A stretch of 64,000 nucleotides of DNA, taken from assembly GCA_964017125.1 (NCBI GenBank), contig OZ024902.1:56034791-56098790 (forward strand), given 5' to 3'. This DNA comes from Flabesymbios commensalis (lineage: Eukaryota > Annelida > Polychaeta > Terebellida > Flabelligeridae). How positions within the stretch are numbered: position 1 is the stretch's first letter; each line of letters starts with the position of its first letter. The notes under the pieces are model-generated. The model had not been told where the DNA came from and ran no database searches. It saw only the letters and a program-made list of their open reading frames with translations. Shown here one piece after another: positions 1-12,300 of this stretch. The position numbers and the translations under genes were made by a program.

Positions 1-1583
1 GGCCGATAGGCGGCAATTTTGAATTTGATCGAGTAAATTTTTTTCAAGATGCATCCTCTCTTGTAATCTCACATTTTGTTTTATAGTAATGGTCCAGCTA
101 TCTAAAACGGTTTACTAAATATCAGCAATGTGAAAGTAAATAGTGGCCGATAGGCGGCCATTTTGAATTCGATTGAGTCGAAAGTTTTTAAAAGGCATCC
201 TCTCTCGAAACGTCACATTTTGTTTTATAGTAATGGTCTAGCTATCTAGCACGGTTTACCTGATCGCAGGCCTATCGAGGTAAATAATGCTGATTGTCGG
301 CCATTTTGAATTCGTAAGTTAAAAATTGTCAGGGTGCATCCTCCCCCGATAACTCACACTTTGTTTTATAGTAATCAGGTAATGGTCTAGCCATCTAGCA
401 CGGTTTACCAAATATCAGCCATATGAAAATGAATAATGGCCGAAAAGGCGGCCATATTGAATTTTATCGAGTCGAATTTTTTCAAGATGCATCCTCTCCT
501 GAAATCACACATTTTGTTTTATAGTAATGGTCTAGCCATCTAGCACGGTTTATCAAATAACGGCCATGTGAAAGTGAATAATGGCCGATTGGCGGCCATT
601 TTGAACTTGGACGAGTTGATTTTTTTCAAAATGTATCCTCTCCTGAAGCCTTACAATTTGTTTTATAGTAATGGTGTAGATATCTTGAGCGGTTTTCATG
701 ATATTCCACAATATCAGGCCTGTCGAGGTGAATAATGGCTGATAGGCGGCCATTTTGAATTTTATCAACTTCAAATTTTTCAAGATGCATCCTCTCCTGA
801 AACCTTACAATTTATTTGATATTAATGGTGTAGCTATCTTGAGCGGTTTTCATGATATTCCGCAATATCAGGCCTGTCGAGGTGAATAATGGCCGATAGG
901 CGGCCATTTTTGATTTTATCGACTTGAAATTTTTCAAGATGCATCCTCTCCTGAAACCTCACAATTTGTTTTATAGTAATGGTGTAGCTATCTTGAGCGG
1001 TTTTCATGATATTCCGAAAAATCTTTCAGTCGGATTTACCGATGTTATAAATTAGGTCAAAGTGCTGGGTCAACTTCAAGGTCAAGGTCCAAAAACCTGA
1101 AAAGGCACAACTAGGGACCTTAGAGAACATGTATGTGCAATATGACTGTCATCGGCCCAGTACTTTTCCAGATCTGCTCCGGAAACGAAGTGCGCGTCAA
1201 AACGTCTAAATAGGTCATAGTTCTGAACCAGAAGTAGGTCAAAGTTCAAATACCCCAAAAGGCACAACTAGACCCGCTAGGGGTGTTGTGTGTAAAATTT
1301 GAAGACAATCGAACAAGTACTTTCAGAGATATGCTCCGGAAACGAATTGTTTACGGACGGCCCAACGCCGTAACATCATCATTTTCTCCTCTGCAACCTT
1401 GCGTATTGAATTCAGATTAAAAATATTTTAACCTGTCCATTAGCCACCTGGAAGTAACCCACATACCAGAAATTGTTATCCTAGCTTATTTTCTTACAAA
1501 GTTATAGGCAAAAGAAGAGGCAAAAAAAAACGGAGGTAGAATCCATAGCTCCCTCCATCTCACCTACGGTGACGGCGGGAGCT
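1..1583 (+). mobile_element. Helentron-like non-autonomous element, family 1, copy 1 (cut by window edge)
   Basis: About seven tandem units of roughly 143 bp (to about 1010) are followed by the family's 3' domain, which holds two diverged repeats ending in CTCCGGAAACGAA. The end is a hairpin, AGCTCCC...GGGAGCT, closing at 1583 before AAAA. The 5' end lies outside the window. No protein is encoded; short open frames here are translations of the repeat. Confidence 0.75.
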
Positions 1584-1929
1584 AAAAACATACACTTCCC
1601 CCCTACTGTATTGAGTGCGCCTGTCTCTGTCTGGCTGTGCGTCTTTAAATTTTTTCAATGTGCTGATTAGTCACTTTGCAAAATGACAAATGAGCAGCCT
1701 TTAATTTCTAGATGTCAAGGTAGTGGAGTCCTCGTGGTCTTCGACAACATGGCTTCCCCGACCTTCAACATAGTAGGCCTACCAGGTGGCCTACAGTAGT
1801 AGGCCTAATCAAGCCTACCTAATCAGTATGTAACCTGTATCAATCACAAAATCAAAACTTTTAATTGTTATTATCCTCATAAACATGATAAACTGGTAGA
1901 GGTCAACTTTTATCGCATAGACTAACTAG
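1584..1929. other. No feature recognised
   Basis: Between the Helentron-like copy 1 and the 327-bp tandem units. Contains several TAGGCCTA words; no coding or repeat signal. Confidence 0.5.
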
Positions 1930-3025
1930 ATTTGCCTGACGGGCAAAGCTTGTGTCTCCACCCGCCCCACATAATACATTATTTATAAAGAAATACAGTA
2001 CTGTCACCATTTTTTTATGTAAACCACTCTAAACTGTGATGTCGGGATCACACCAAAATCTAATCGACATATGGCCAGGGTAAGTTGCTTTCTTGGAATA
2101 AATCGGTGAAGCAGTTCAAGCTTATCAGAGTAACATGTGACTCGTCGGCCATCTTGAATTTTGTTAAAAAAAATGAAAAAAAAAAACAATTCTCCTGACT
2201 TTTTTCTCAGGGCCACCGAGCATACACAAAAGATAAAATTTGAGCTGTATAAACATATTACCAAATTTTGATAATAGCCAAAATGAGCAAAATTGAAATA
2301 TCAGCTAAAATCCTAAAAAAATAAAAAGGTATACGTTTTGATTATCATATTCACACAAAAAACTAATCGGCACACATTCAGGGTAGGGTTATTCTTTTGA
2401 ACCAAACATGAAACAAATCCATGAAGCATTTCAAGCTCTAGAGTGACATAGGATTTTGGCTGATATCTTGGATTTTGCTGAAGAAGCTGAAAAACGCCAA
2501 AAAAAATTAACGGGCAAATTCCTTAGGGCCTATATGCAATACTGCAAATATTTAGAAATGATCCGAGCAGGGGTGTATAGCTAAATTAAATAATTTTGAT
2601 GATACCCAAAATGAACAAAACTGAAATACCCGCTAAAATTTCGAAATGAAAAAAATCATAGTTTTTATTATCAGAATCACACCAAAAACTAATCAGCACA
2701 TGTGCAGAGTAGGGTCTTTCCGTTAAACCAAACATGAAACAAATCCACAGAGCGGTTCTAGCTCTAGAGAGCGACATAGAATTTTGGCGGTCATCTTGGA
2801 TTTTGTTGAAGAAGCTGAAAAACGCCGATGAGAATTTACAGGGCAAATTTTCTAGGGCCAATATGCATACTGCAAATATTTAAAAAAAATCTGAGTAAGG
2901 GTGTATGGCTATATTACCAAATTGTGATGATGGCCCAAATGAGCAAAACAGAAATATCCGCTAAAATAGTAAAAAACGTAAAGAAATCAAAGTGGCGGCG
3001 GACTCAGCAAAAATACTAAATCTCC
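1930..3025 (+). repeat. Three tandem units of about 327 bp
   Basis: The anchor ATGAGCAAAA(T/C)TGAAATA recurs near 2283, 2611 and 2937, each followed by GCTAAAAT. Units also share AAACATGAAACAAATCCA and GAAGAAGCTGAAAAACGCC. The block opens near GATTTGCCTGACGGGCAAA and closes near GTGGCGGCGGACTCAGC. An unclassified element is possible. Confidence 0.75.
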
Positions 3026-4009
3026 ACCACCACATAGTGGATGAGGACTCAATAAAACATTTGTATACAGAATTTATATTTATTCTGTAAGCGCTGTGAT
3101 CGGCCGTGCAGCTGGATGAAGGAAACACAGAAAATAATGATAATAGTTAAACTTTAATCAAGTCATTTAATAAGTCATTTAACAAAAGAGCTTAAAAAAA
3201 ATTATAAGCTCCAAGCTTGTTTTCAATTGAGGCTAAGGTACATTATTTTCAACTTCTCTGACGCCTTTTTGGGTCAAGCTAATCTACTCAGCGACCTTGA
3301 TATCGATATCGTTTGACCTCTGTCACCAACGTGTGTCTAGTGGGCCTACGAAGTCAAGGTCTAGTTGACTGCAATCCTGTTCGTTTTATTAAGGTCACTT
3401 TTTACAAAAACGTTGATTCAAGATTAAAACCTGATATAGGATCAAAGAAAAATAGGCCTAAAAAGTCAGATATTTGAACACATTGAAAAACCCCTGTCAT
3501 CCCGTATATATATGCCACGAGCGGGGCTACGAGAAGTGCAGTGTATACAATGGCATATTCACTCACGATGATGTACATGTAAAAAATTTAAAAATAATAA
3601 TTGTGCTTCCAAATAATAACGGCAGGTAATGTAAGTCTATGATAATAATACTCAAATAATTCACATTATTAGTATCTATAGGACAAGATACGCTAACCAC
3701 AGCCTGCCACACGAGATCGGTGATTTCAAAGCGGTTTATATTATACAGACAGAGGAGGCAGCCCCAGCAAACACGAGACATTGACTCAATGCTGGGTTAA
3801 TGTTGGCCCACTCTCTATCATGCTGAGCCAGCATTAGCCCAACATTGGGCCAACGAGCGTTGTTCCATGTAGGGCCATTGTCTATGACGCTGGCTAACAA
3901 TGGAACGGCATTGGAGCGGTGTAAGCATGTATACTATACTCACTCCCGCAAGCATATAGCCTAGCACTGCCAACTGCTGAATGGGAGCTGACCAGCATCG
4001 GCGACGTCC
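3026..4009. other. Mostly unrecognised; one CAGCAAACA-type piece
   Basis: Only 3770-3870 is recognisable (CCAGCAAACACGAGACATTG and CCCAACATTGGGCCAACG). The rest shows no coding signal. Confidence 0.5.
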
Positions 4010-4255
4010 TAAGTGTCCCAAATGGCTCATGTGTCTCAAATGTCCAAAAGGCCCAGAATGTCCCATGTGTCCTAAATGTACATGTGTCCCATATATCCCA
4101 AAAATGTCCCATGCGTCCCAAATGTCACATGTGTCCCGAATGCCATGTGTCTCAAATGTCCCAATTGTCTTAAATGTCCCATGTGTCCCAGATATCCCAA
4201 ATGTTTCAAGTGTCCCAAATGTCCAATGTGTCCCAAATGTCCCATGTGCGCCATA
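4010..4255 (+). repeat. Minisatellite of CCCAAATGT / CCCATGTGT units
   Basis: About 245 bp of 9-bp half-units alternating CCCAAATGT and CCCATGTGT with substitutions. It creates open frames rich in Cys, Pro and Lys on one strand and Gly, His on the other, which are not genes. Confidence 0.88.
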
Positions 4256-5346
4256 CAGATTGTGACATACAATATTTCTGCAATGGCAAATATAAATCAC
4301 ATGGGAGGTCATAGCCATTTATTAACATTAATTACAAAAGCCATTGACACTACAGCTACTGTAGATCTGGTAATTTTCATGTGCTTAGATTTTCGCGAAT
4401 TTGTGATTTTGGAACTTTTTATGAAGTCTAGAACTTACAAAGTATCGATTTTGATGACAGGTAGCGCTCATAATAATAATTTTCGCGAGATTCTACAATT
4501 TGTGAAAATTAAAACCTTGTGATTATTACCAGATCTACAGTATTAGATATCAACCTTTATGCTGTGGGAGGCGGGACTTTTTTTGTTTACAAAAACGGTG
4601 TCCGTTTTAGTTGAACTTGTCCGAGAACTGGTTATTATCAACATGCAAAACAAACATGAAAAACTGCAGTTATCGCAACCACATGGAAATGTTAACTTTG
4701 ACGTCATCTTTAATTGCAACAGCCAACCTTTTTATAAAAAAATAACAAGTGATTTGTTTGTGCAAATGATATGTAACTGAAATGAATTAATAATGTGAAA
4801 GACATGAATACAGCATTCATTTGACATTGGAAGATTGTCCAAAATAAAACCTGGCGCTTCGTTGGTTAATAAAAATTGCATAGTTTAAAAGTAAGACTAT
4901 ATGCTCCTCATTAACTTCATTCGAATTTAATCTCATAACTGCATTACAATTTTTAGGATTATTGCCAAATGACTAGACATTAGTGCTTGCAAAATTTCAT
5001 TGAATGCGTCTGAGATTAGGCTGAGTAATCAGCGAAAAGCTAGGTTTCATTTTCGACAGTCCACCATCGTCTCAAGTATGGTCATTGGTAAATATGAAAA
5101 GGCTGATTGAAGTCTTAATTAAAGGTTGTGAACCCTTTGTCGCAGTGATGCAACATGTAGCAGCTACAAGAGCATATTCCACCAAAAGGACATTATGCTT
5201 TCATTTGATACATGTATAATTCATGTACCTATTTATCAGTATATGTGGTGCAATATACAGATGAGTTTTATTATTGAATTAAGAATAAAATATCAAAAAA
5301 CATATTAGCCGTTGCTAATTTAATTGTTAGTTGACAATATAATTAG
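4256..5346. other. No gene; one repeat fragment
   Basis: 4590-4740 resembles the inner units of 15950-16380 (GAACTTGTCCGAGAACTGGT). Parts around 4340-4540 (TAGATCTGGTAATTTTC, CCAGATCTACAGTA) recur at 25470-25670 as an element of about 200 bp with inverted CTGTAGATCTGGTAAT ends. Confidence 0.5.
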
Positions 5347-5494
5347 AGAAATTAACAAGAAAAAATCCCATCTAATATATGGCACGTGTCATTAATATAA
5401 ATATATACAACTGTACAGACGTTAACTGTTCGATGCATTCACATAATAGGGCTAGTTGTTAAGACTTAAAGGGTTGGTCACGTATATAGCCGTT
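5347..5494 (+). repeat. 148-bp duplicate, copy 1
   Basis: AAATTAACAAGAAAAAATCC through CACGTATATAGCCGTTT, almost identical to 7589-7736 in the same orientation. Only GGTTGG versus GGCTAG was seen to differ. Confidence 0.9.
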
Positions 5495-5672
5495 TTGGGG
5501 GGTTATTTTTTTTAAAAAAAAAGAAGATTATAATTAGAAATAAGCACTACATTTGCTAGATTGGCGCATGTTTTAGATTATTTGTGTATATTTGAGTAAT
5601 TTTTACTCACATAGAAATTGGAGTTCGCAGTAGCGAGACACAAAGTCAAGTGGGTAAATATTTAAACCTTTT

Positions 5673-5855
5673 ATAACCCTTGTCCTACTGAATTGTTGCA
5701 ATTGTATTTTTCGTCTTTTGGAGCTGGAATTGCTAACGCAATTTCCAGCTCCAATGACGAAAAATATTTATATTATCACTTCAGTGACATATTATTTGGC
5801 TAAAAATATGCTTAAAAAAACAGTATATATACGGGTCTAGCAGGAAAAGGGTTAA
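5673..5855 (+). mobile_element. piggyBac-like MITE with CCCTT ends
   Basis: Ends AACCCTTGTCCTACTGAA and CTAGCAGGAAAAGGGTTAA enclose an internal palindrome (GAGCTGGAATTGC / GCAATTTCCAGCTC). It lies ten bases from the SINE target duplication downstream of MYSM1. Confidence 0.6.
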
Positions 5856-5878
5856 GAGTTCACAGTTTAGTTGTCCCA

Positions 5879-6152
5879 AATGAAAATGAAATGAATCGGG
5901 CTTTAGGCCACCTTTGTGCACATATAGGCTAAACTGGGCCAGGAGAACCTCCTGAGGATGGTGAGATGATTGAGATGACACTGTCCTCCAGACACAGGAT
6001 TCGAAATTCGAGCCCTGGCGGTCTGAGGCCGAGCATGCTACCTCTCGGTCACGGAGGCTCCCCACAATACTAACTTTCACACGTGGATGGGGAAGAAACA
6101 ATTTTGTTTCTTTTAAACCGCCGAGACCGGGAACCGAACCCCGAACTCTGGC
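5879..6152 (-). mobile_element. Dimeric tRNA-like SINE in the MYSM1 3' UTR
   Basis: Flanked by a perfect 14-bp target duplication, GTTTAGTTGTCCCA, at 5865-5878 and 6153-6166. Read on the minus strand it has two tRNA-like blocks with B-box-like sequences (GGTTCGGTTCCCGG and GGCTCGAATTTCGAATCC) and a 3' end near GGCTTTAGGCC. It is in sense orientation and begins right after the MYSM1 stop codon. Confidence 0.85.
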
Positions 6153-6166
6153 GTTTAGTTGTCCCA

Positions 6167-6361
6167 TTATTGCAATAAAGGAAAAGGGTTGAGGAAATCT
6201 TCGTCTTGTTTTATGATGAAATCATGCTCCTCCTCTTCCTCATTTGTCTGGTATAATGAAATAAATATTTCTTCAACTGTGCTGATAAATTCTTCACTCT
6301 CTGTGGTATCTAGATGGTCTCCACGACACAAATCAAAATAACTTTTAAGTGATACCAACAT
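6167..6361 (-). CDS. MYSM1: MYSM1 visible exon 15, C-terminus and stop
   Basis: Acceptor tctgttttcag; 64 codons and TAA at 6167-6169. It begins [12 protein letters not shown] and has [16 protein letters not shown], matching human AEEFLTEIENLFLSNY, then a short acidic tail. The junction with the previous exon reads L-E-K-M-L, where human has the coactivator-type motif LQKLL. A SINE target duplication begins directly after the stop. The nearest AATAAA I found on this strand is at 5267-5272, about 900 bp on. Confidence 0.94.
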   Translation of the reverse strand: MLVSLKSYFDLCRGDHLDTTESEEFISTVEEIFISLYQTNEEEEEHDFIIKQDEDFLNPFPLLQ

Positions 6362-9300
6362 CTGAAAACAGAACGTATTTTTAAACAGTGACGAATAAGA
6401 GACATATTTAAAAAATATATATACACAAATTCACGAAACCATATATCGCTTCTCCGTCCACCTGGAAGGAAGAATAAAACATCTGAGAATAATACAGAAT
6501 GCAATCGTGCAAATGTTGATATAAAACATGATAGGCCTAGTGCAATTCATAAATAGACTACTGCTTTTTAAAATAAGAAATCTGCGGTTCTGAACATCAT
6601 GGCGAGTATTATTATACCCACATAGTTGAGGAGCATCTGAAAGCAGCTCAAAATGATTTAGCCTAAAATTTTGTAAAGATTTGATGAATATTCAATCAAT
6701 CAATAACACTACTATAGTGCCTATATCCTCAGCGGACGAGCTTAGAGGCGCACAAATCCTTAGCGTGATCATGTGTCATAATCGGGGCCGAAGGTTCGTC
6801 AACAGAGAGCCGGGCTGCGAAGGGGCTATGGTGGGAAAGCCAGGTCAAATAGGTGAGATTTAAGTAATTTTTAGAAAGTTAAGATTGTTGTGGCATTACG
6901 TATCGGCACAGGCAGAGCGTTCCACAAGGCTGGACCAGATAAAGAGAACAATTGCCAACTGTAGAGCTTTAACGTTATTTGTTTTTTTTGCAAACCTCTC
7001 TTATAACTCAAAATATACAGATCTCATCTTTGCACTGGTCAGAGATTGAAAGAGTAAAAATATCTAAATATTATTTTTTCAACAACACTACCCTCACCCC
7101 TCTTACTGTAAGAAAGAATACCAACAAAAATGGTTTGAAAAACCAGAGCGGTTTGTCCAATAATTTGAAGGGCAAAAACTATTTTTTCCAAAAAAATATT
7201 TAAAAATACATGTAAAAACAAATAGTGAAAAGAGCATTCAAATAAATATCTAAAAAATTCTAAACTATTTTATTTCGGAGAAAAATCCTTTTTATTAGAG
7301 GTTAAACATTAAAGGTATATGCTAAAAGCTACTATTATCCTTTACTGCAAATTACATAATTAAATAACACAATATTTATTGTCAGATAAATTACCTTTTC
7401 CAGACAAGTCACATTCCTTATGTTTCTAAAGTGGTGCAGCATTTCTACATGATTTGGCTTACAGTAGTAGTCGTTTGCTAATTCTTTTATCTTGTCCAAA
7501 ACTTCACATTTTTTCCACTGACTGTGGCTCATTTTGTAATCAAAAGTATATGGCATGGCTAAAAAGGTAAAATTGTTCAGTAGTAACATGAAATTAACAA
7601 GAAAAAATCCCATCTAATATATGGCACGTGTCATTAATATAAATATATACAACTGTACAGACGTTAACTGTTCGATGCATTCACATAATAGGGCTAGTTG
7701 TTAAGACTTAAAGGGCTAGTCACGTATATAGCCGTTTCTAAAGTAAAAGGAGTAGGTATTAGCATTGTGGTACATGTACATGTCCTGCTGAATTGTTCAT
7801 TACCATTTTTGATTCATTTTAGGCTGCAATTGCTTCAAATTGTGAGAGCTAACAATTTTTATGAAATAATAGCCTTAGGACTCTCCTAAATTGAATTAAT
7901 TGACTAATTAAACTTCAAATTTGGGGTGTTACGATTCATCATTATATGGCGATACTTCATCTCACGATATGTGTATCAATTCGGATTGGAAAGTATTGCA
8001 AGCATCACTTTTTTGCTGTGCCGTGACTAGTTGGGCCATCTAGCAAATAAAAAAGGGATCAGACGACTTCTTGCTATGTTGTACACTGTGATTGGCCGCT
8101 AAGTATTAGGCCAGCCAATCAGCAAGCACCATGCAACCGGCCCTTCAGGATAAGGGTTAACACCAGACCGGGAAGCTGATAGAAGAGGTCACCACTGATA
8201 GTGCCTTCTGAAATGAGATAGCAGTCTCTTTATCCTATAATCCAGTTTAATTTGAGAGTTGTACTCTCATAATACATGTAGTTTTAAAAAATGTGGACTT
8301 CGGGAAATATTGAGCTAGGGCCTTTCAGGGGTTGACAAATCCTTGTGGTGTTTTGTAGCCCGGATGACTTCCCGGGCTACTGGACTACTTAGCATAGAGA
8401 CAAAAATAGACAACTTCTGGTAGCCCAATGTGAAAAGAGGGTAGCCCCGGGTGTACGGGCATGCAACTTGGTTGTTCATTTCAGGCTCTACTATTAAAAT
8501 TTTCTGAGATGCAGTAGCTCATTCAATGCAAAATAGAACACACACAAACCACTGTGATAAACTGTTGTAATTCCACCCACAAGCTGCATTTTAGTCCCAC
8601 AACCCACAATTATCACAATGTGGGGGACGTTATACATGTAATAGTTTTGAACTATATTCTCACACAAAAGTTGGAGTTTGTTCATTCATAACACCACTGC
8701 AGCATGGATGTCGACTGCAGTAGTCCAAAATTTTGGCTGATACCTATTTTCGTCATCCAGCCCGACCGTCCGTCTGTCACAGTCTTTCCCAATAATGTCG
8801 GACTGACCGGACATGTCTGGTAAAACAGAGGTAGGTCCGACAAAATACCCAACCACATCTGACCTACAATCCGGTAATCTTTTTGATCAGTTTTGTTTCT
8901 TGGTCGATTTTTTCGGTCTCACAAGGTGAGAGTCGGCCATTGACCACCTACTGTCCTGTGAAATTTCTTTTGGTCTGGTAAAAGTTTCAAGTTTACAAGA
9001 ACTTATGTCCAGTGAAATTTTGACATTATTGGAAAAGACTGCTGTCAGCCATATTTAGCACTATAAGCACTTGTTTCGCGTAAGTGGAATGCACATTAAA
9101 CTTCACATACAGGTTAACAATAACTAAGGCTTGACTAATTTCACATTTGACCTTTCTGTGACCCCTAGGACCTTGACTTTTTCCGGATCTACAAATTTTC
9201 ATGTTAACGCGATTCACTCAACATTTTTTTATGTATCGCTCCAAAATTTATACCATATATCCATGTCACTTATAGCTCGGATGAGTTTGAAATTGGGCAA

Positions 9301-12300
9301 GATTCGGACAGAAACTAGGTCATGGGACCAAAATGGCTGATTATCTGCCATTATTTTTGTAATATGCGTAATTTCTTAGAAACCAAACCAGATAGCTAGA
9401 TCATTACTATAGAACAAAAAGTGCAGTTTCAGTTAGGGATATACCATGAAAAATTTCAACTTGATTAAATTCAAAATGGCCGACCTGCAGCCACTTCCGA
9501 TTGACAAATTTTCTCATTAGTTGCGATTCACTCACCATTTTTTTTATTGTATTGCTCCAAAATTTATACCATATATCCATTTTTCTAATATCTCATCTCA
9601 GATGAGTTCAAAATTGGGCATGATTTGGACAGAAACTAGGTCATGCGTAATATCTAGAAAACCAGACCAGATAGCTAGATCACTACTATTGAACAAAATG
9701 TGCAGTTTCAGTTAGGGATATGCCATGAAAAAAAAAAATCAACTTGATCAAATTCAAAATGGCGGACCTGCGGCCACTCTTGACTTCAATATGCGTAATA
9801 ACTTCAAAACCGTGCCAGCTAGCTAGACCTTACTATTGAACAAAATGTGAGGTTTTTGTACTGCATGCTCGTTATAACCAGTTCTCGGAAAATTTCGATA
9901 ATGGTGGCAGGCTATTGTCGAGTGTGTTTTTGTTTCAAACGATTTTCACTTTTAAACAATGATTAGAGGCTGAGGCCTATTTCCGTCGCGCCTGGTTTTC
10001 AATTTGAAATCATCACAAATATCTTAGTCAGCTCTTCCTGATTCATTTGAATACCTATGTTATGGGTTTACAACCATTACAAATATTTTTATTCTTACAG
10101 TGCAGGGATCGCCTTTAGTCAACAGAATTTGACATCTACAGACATCAGATTGTGATGACTCAAGTCGATCCCCACGCTGTAAGGGGTTAATTTGTTGTGT
10201 TCTCTTCTGTACCAACCATGACTACATTAATACACATTCTATTGTCGAGTGTGCTCTTGTGTCAAATGATTTTCACTTTTAAAAGATGATTAGAGGCTGA
10301 GGCCTATTTCCGTGGCGGACGGGCCTTGTTCTACTTGTTATGAGCATTTTTTTATCCAACTAATTTCAACTGAAATGTATCCGAAATCTGTCAGACTGAT
10401 ATACTCTGGGACAAAAAGGTATAAATCAAAGTAATGTTAAGATATCATACTTGAATTTGTGGATTGTGTTCGTGAAACAGAGCTTCAAGTGACTGAAAAA
10501 TTAACTTGACTAGATCAGAGATCTACCGTAATGGTAAAAAATGGCAATTTTGATAGCAATGCATGGAAAATGTATATGGGAAAAAAATATGTTTTTCATA
10601 TTAAAGTCTCTTTTTTATTGAGACATCAAGTAACATTGCAAAACAGAATAATCACCATATTATAGACACATCATACATACAAAAGTTGAGAACAAAATAT
10701 GCCTTCTTGACGCCCTCAAGAGTTAGTCACTGACATGATATACTCGGTGAACTTACATGAGGATTGAGTATTCTTGACATCCTGGATGGCCATGAGCAAC
10801 TTGACTTCAGAGGTCAAATTTGACAAGTGATCTCCATAAGGGCTCACTATAACTCCAACAAAAGGGCAGTCTTCAAGGGCAAACCATTTCTGAAAGTCCT
10901 GTTGTGTTTCCATGTCACGAATAGATGGATTTGCAACAAACATTGGATGAGAGTGGTACCAGCCTAACACGTTTTGTCCATTCTGTAATATCTGTTCACA
11001 GGCTTCTGTCTGTGAGACTGATTAAAAAGAAATATAGTGTGTTAGTGCATTGAGACCTAATTAGTAATTAAGCTTGAATTCAGTAACCCTTGTCCTGCAG
11101 AACTGTTAGTTATCATTTTTCATTCATTTAAAGCAGGAATAGATGACACAATTTCCAGTTTCAAATAAGATTTTTTTTAAATAGATTTCCGAAGTTGAAT
11201 ATTTTGAGCAGCTCATATACCACACATTATTTTATCAGCATAAGGCACAATTTATTTAATTCGAAACTTTTTGATACTTTACGGGCCAACCAACACAAGG
11301 GGTAATGTAAATTTCCACCCATTTGTCTTCCAATCGATATAATTATGTCATATGCTTATCTAGTTCTATTATAGTCTCTAAGATATAAAAGCATTATCAG
11401 GAATTTCGTCGTTCAATCCCTAAAGGTGAGTCTTCATAGCAGTATAGGCTTTCATATGACATATTTCAAATTATTTAGTAACAGGATGTACCGTTAAATG
11501 ATAATCACATAAACATAGCTTGATTTAATGATATAACTATTCAGCAAAAGCCTTACAGTTGCCAAGCCAAATATCTTTCATAAATTTAAAAAAACTATCA
11601 CAAAACTCTCAAAATTTGTCAAGTTTTTATTCACCTTTAGTCGTGAAATGTTGAGCTTTTGCAATTCTAAACTGAAGATTTTATAAAAGTGTGATACATG
11701 TATATCAAATGAAAGCCCATAATATCTTTATTGTGATAAATGATACAGTTATGTCATTCCATCAACCCTTATCCTGCTAAGTGAATTTATGTAAATTTTC
11801 AAGCACTTGAGGTTGTGTCTCGCTACTGCGATCCACAACCTCAAGTGGTTGAAAATTACTCATATTTGTTTAATTTGAGACCAAACATTTACAAATCTTG
11901 ATGTTTAAACAGTCATTTATCCCCGATAACACTGGTTTAATAGGCTAATTAAAAAACTGATTAAAAAACAACTAATGTGGTAATCAGCAGGCAAAGGGTT
12001 AAATGATATTCATCATGTGGTGCATTATGTGACAAAAATGCTTAATCTAGGTTGGCAGGACAGGGTTACATTTACCTGGGTCCATCTCACATTGCATCCC
12101 TGTACTGAGGCTAGAGCAAGGCTTAGCTTGCTGTATCCAGAGACAGCGCTCCTGCTGACTATAGTGACCACCAAGTAATCCTATCACCTCTGTCTTGGAA
12201 AGGTGTGAATGAACGTCCATAACAAGAACAGCACAGCTCTCCATAATTACAGAGAATGGTGCCTGTCAACAACAAACAAGACTACAAATTAATGATCCTA

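Noticed and set aside
3894-4522. Cys-Pro-Lys-rich and Gly-His-rich open frames resembling metal-binding proteins
   Set aside because: Entirely produced by the CCCAAATGT/CCCATGTGT minisatellite; the frames appear in several phases and on both strands.
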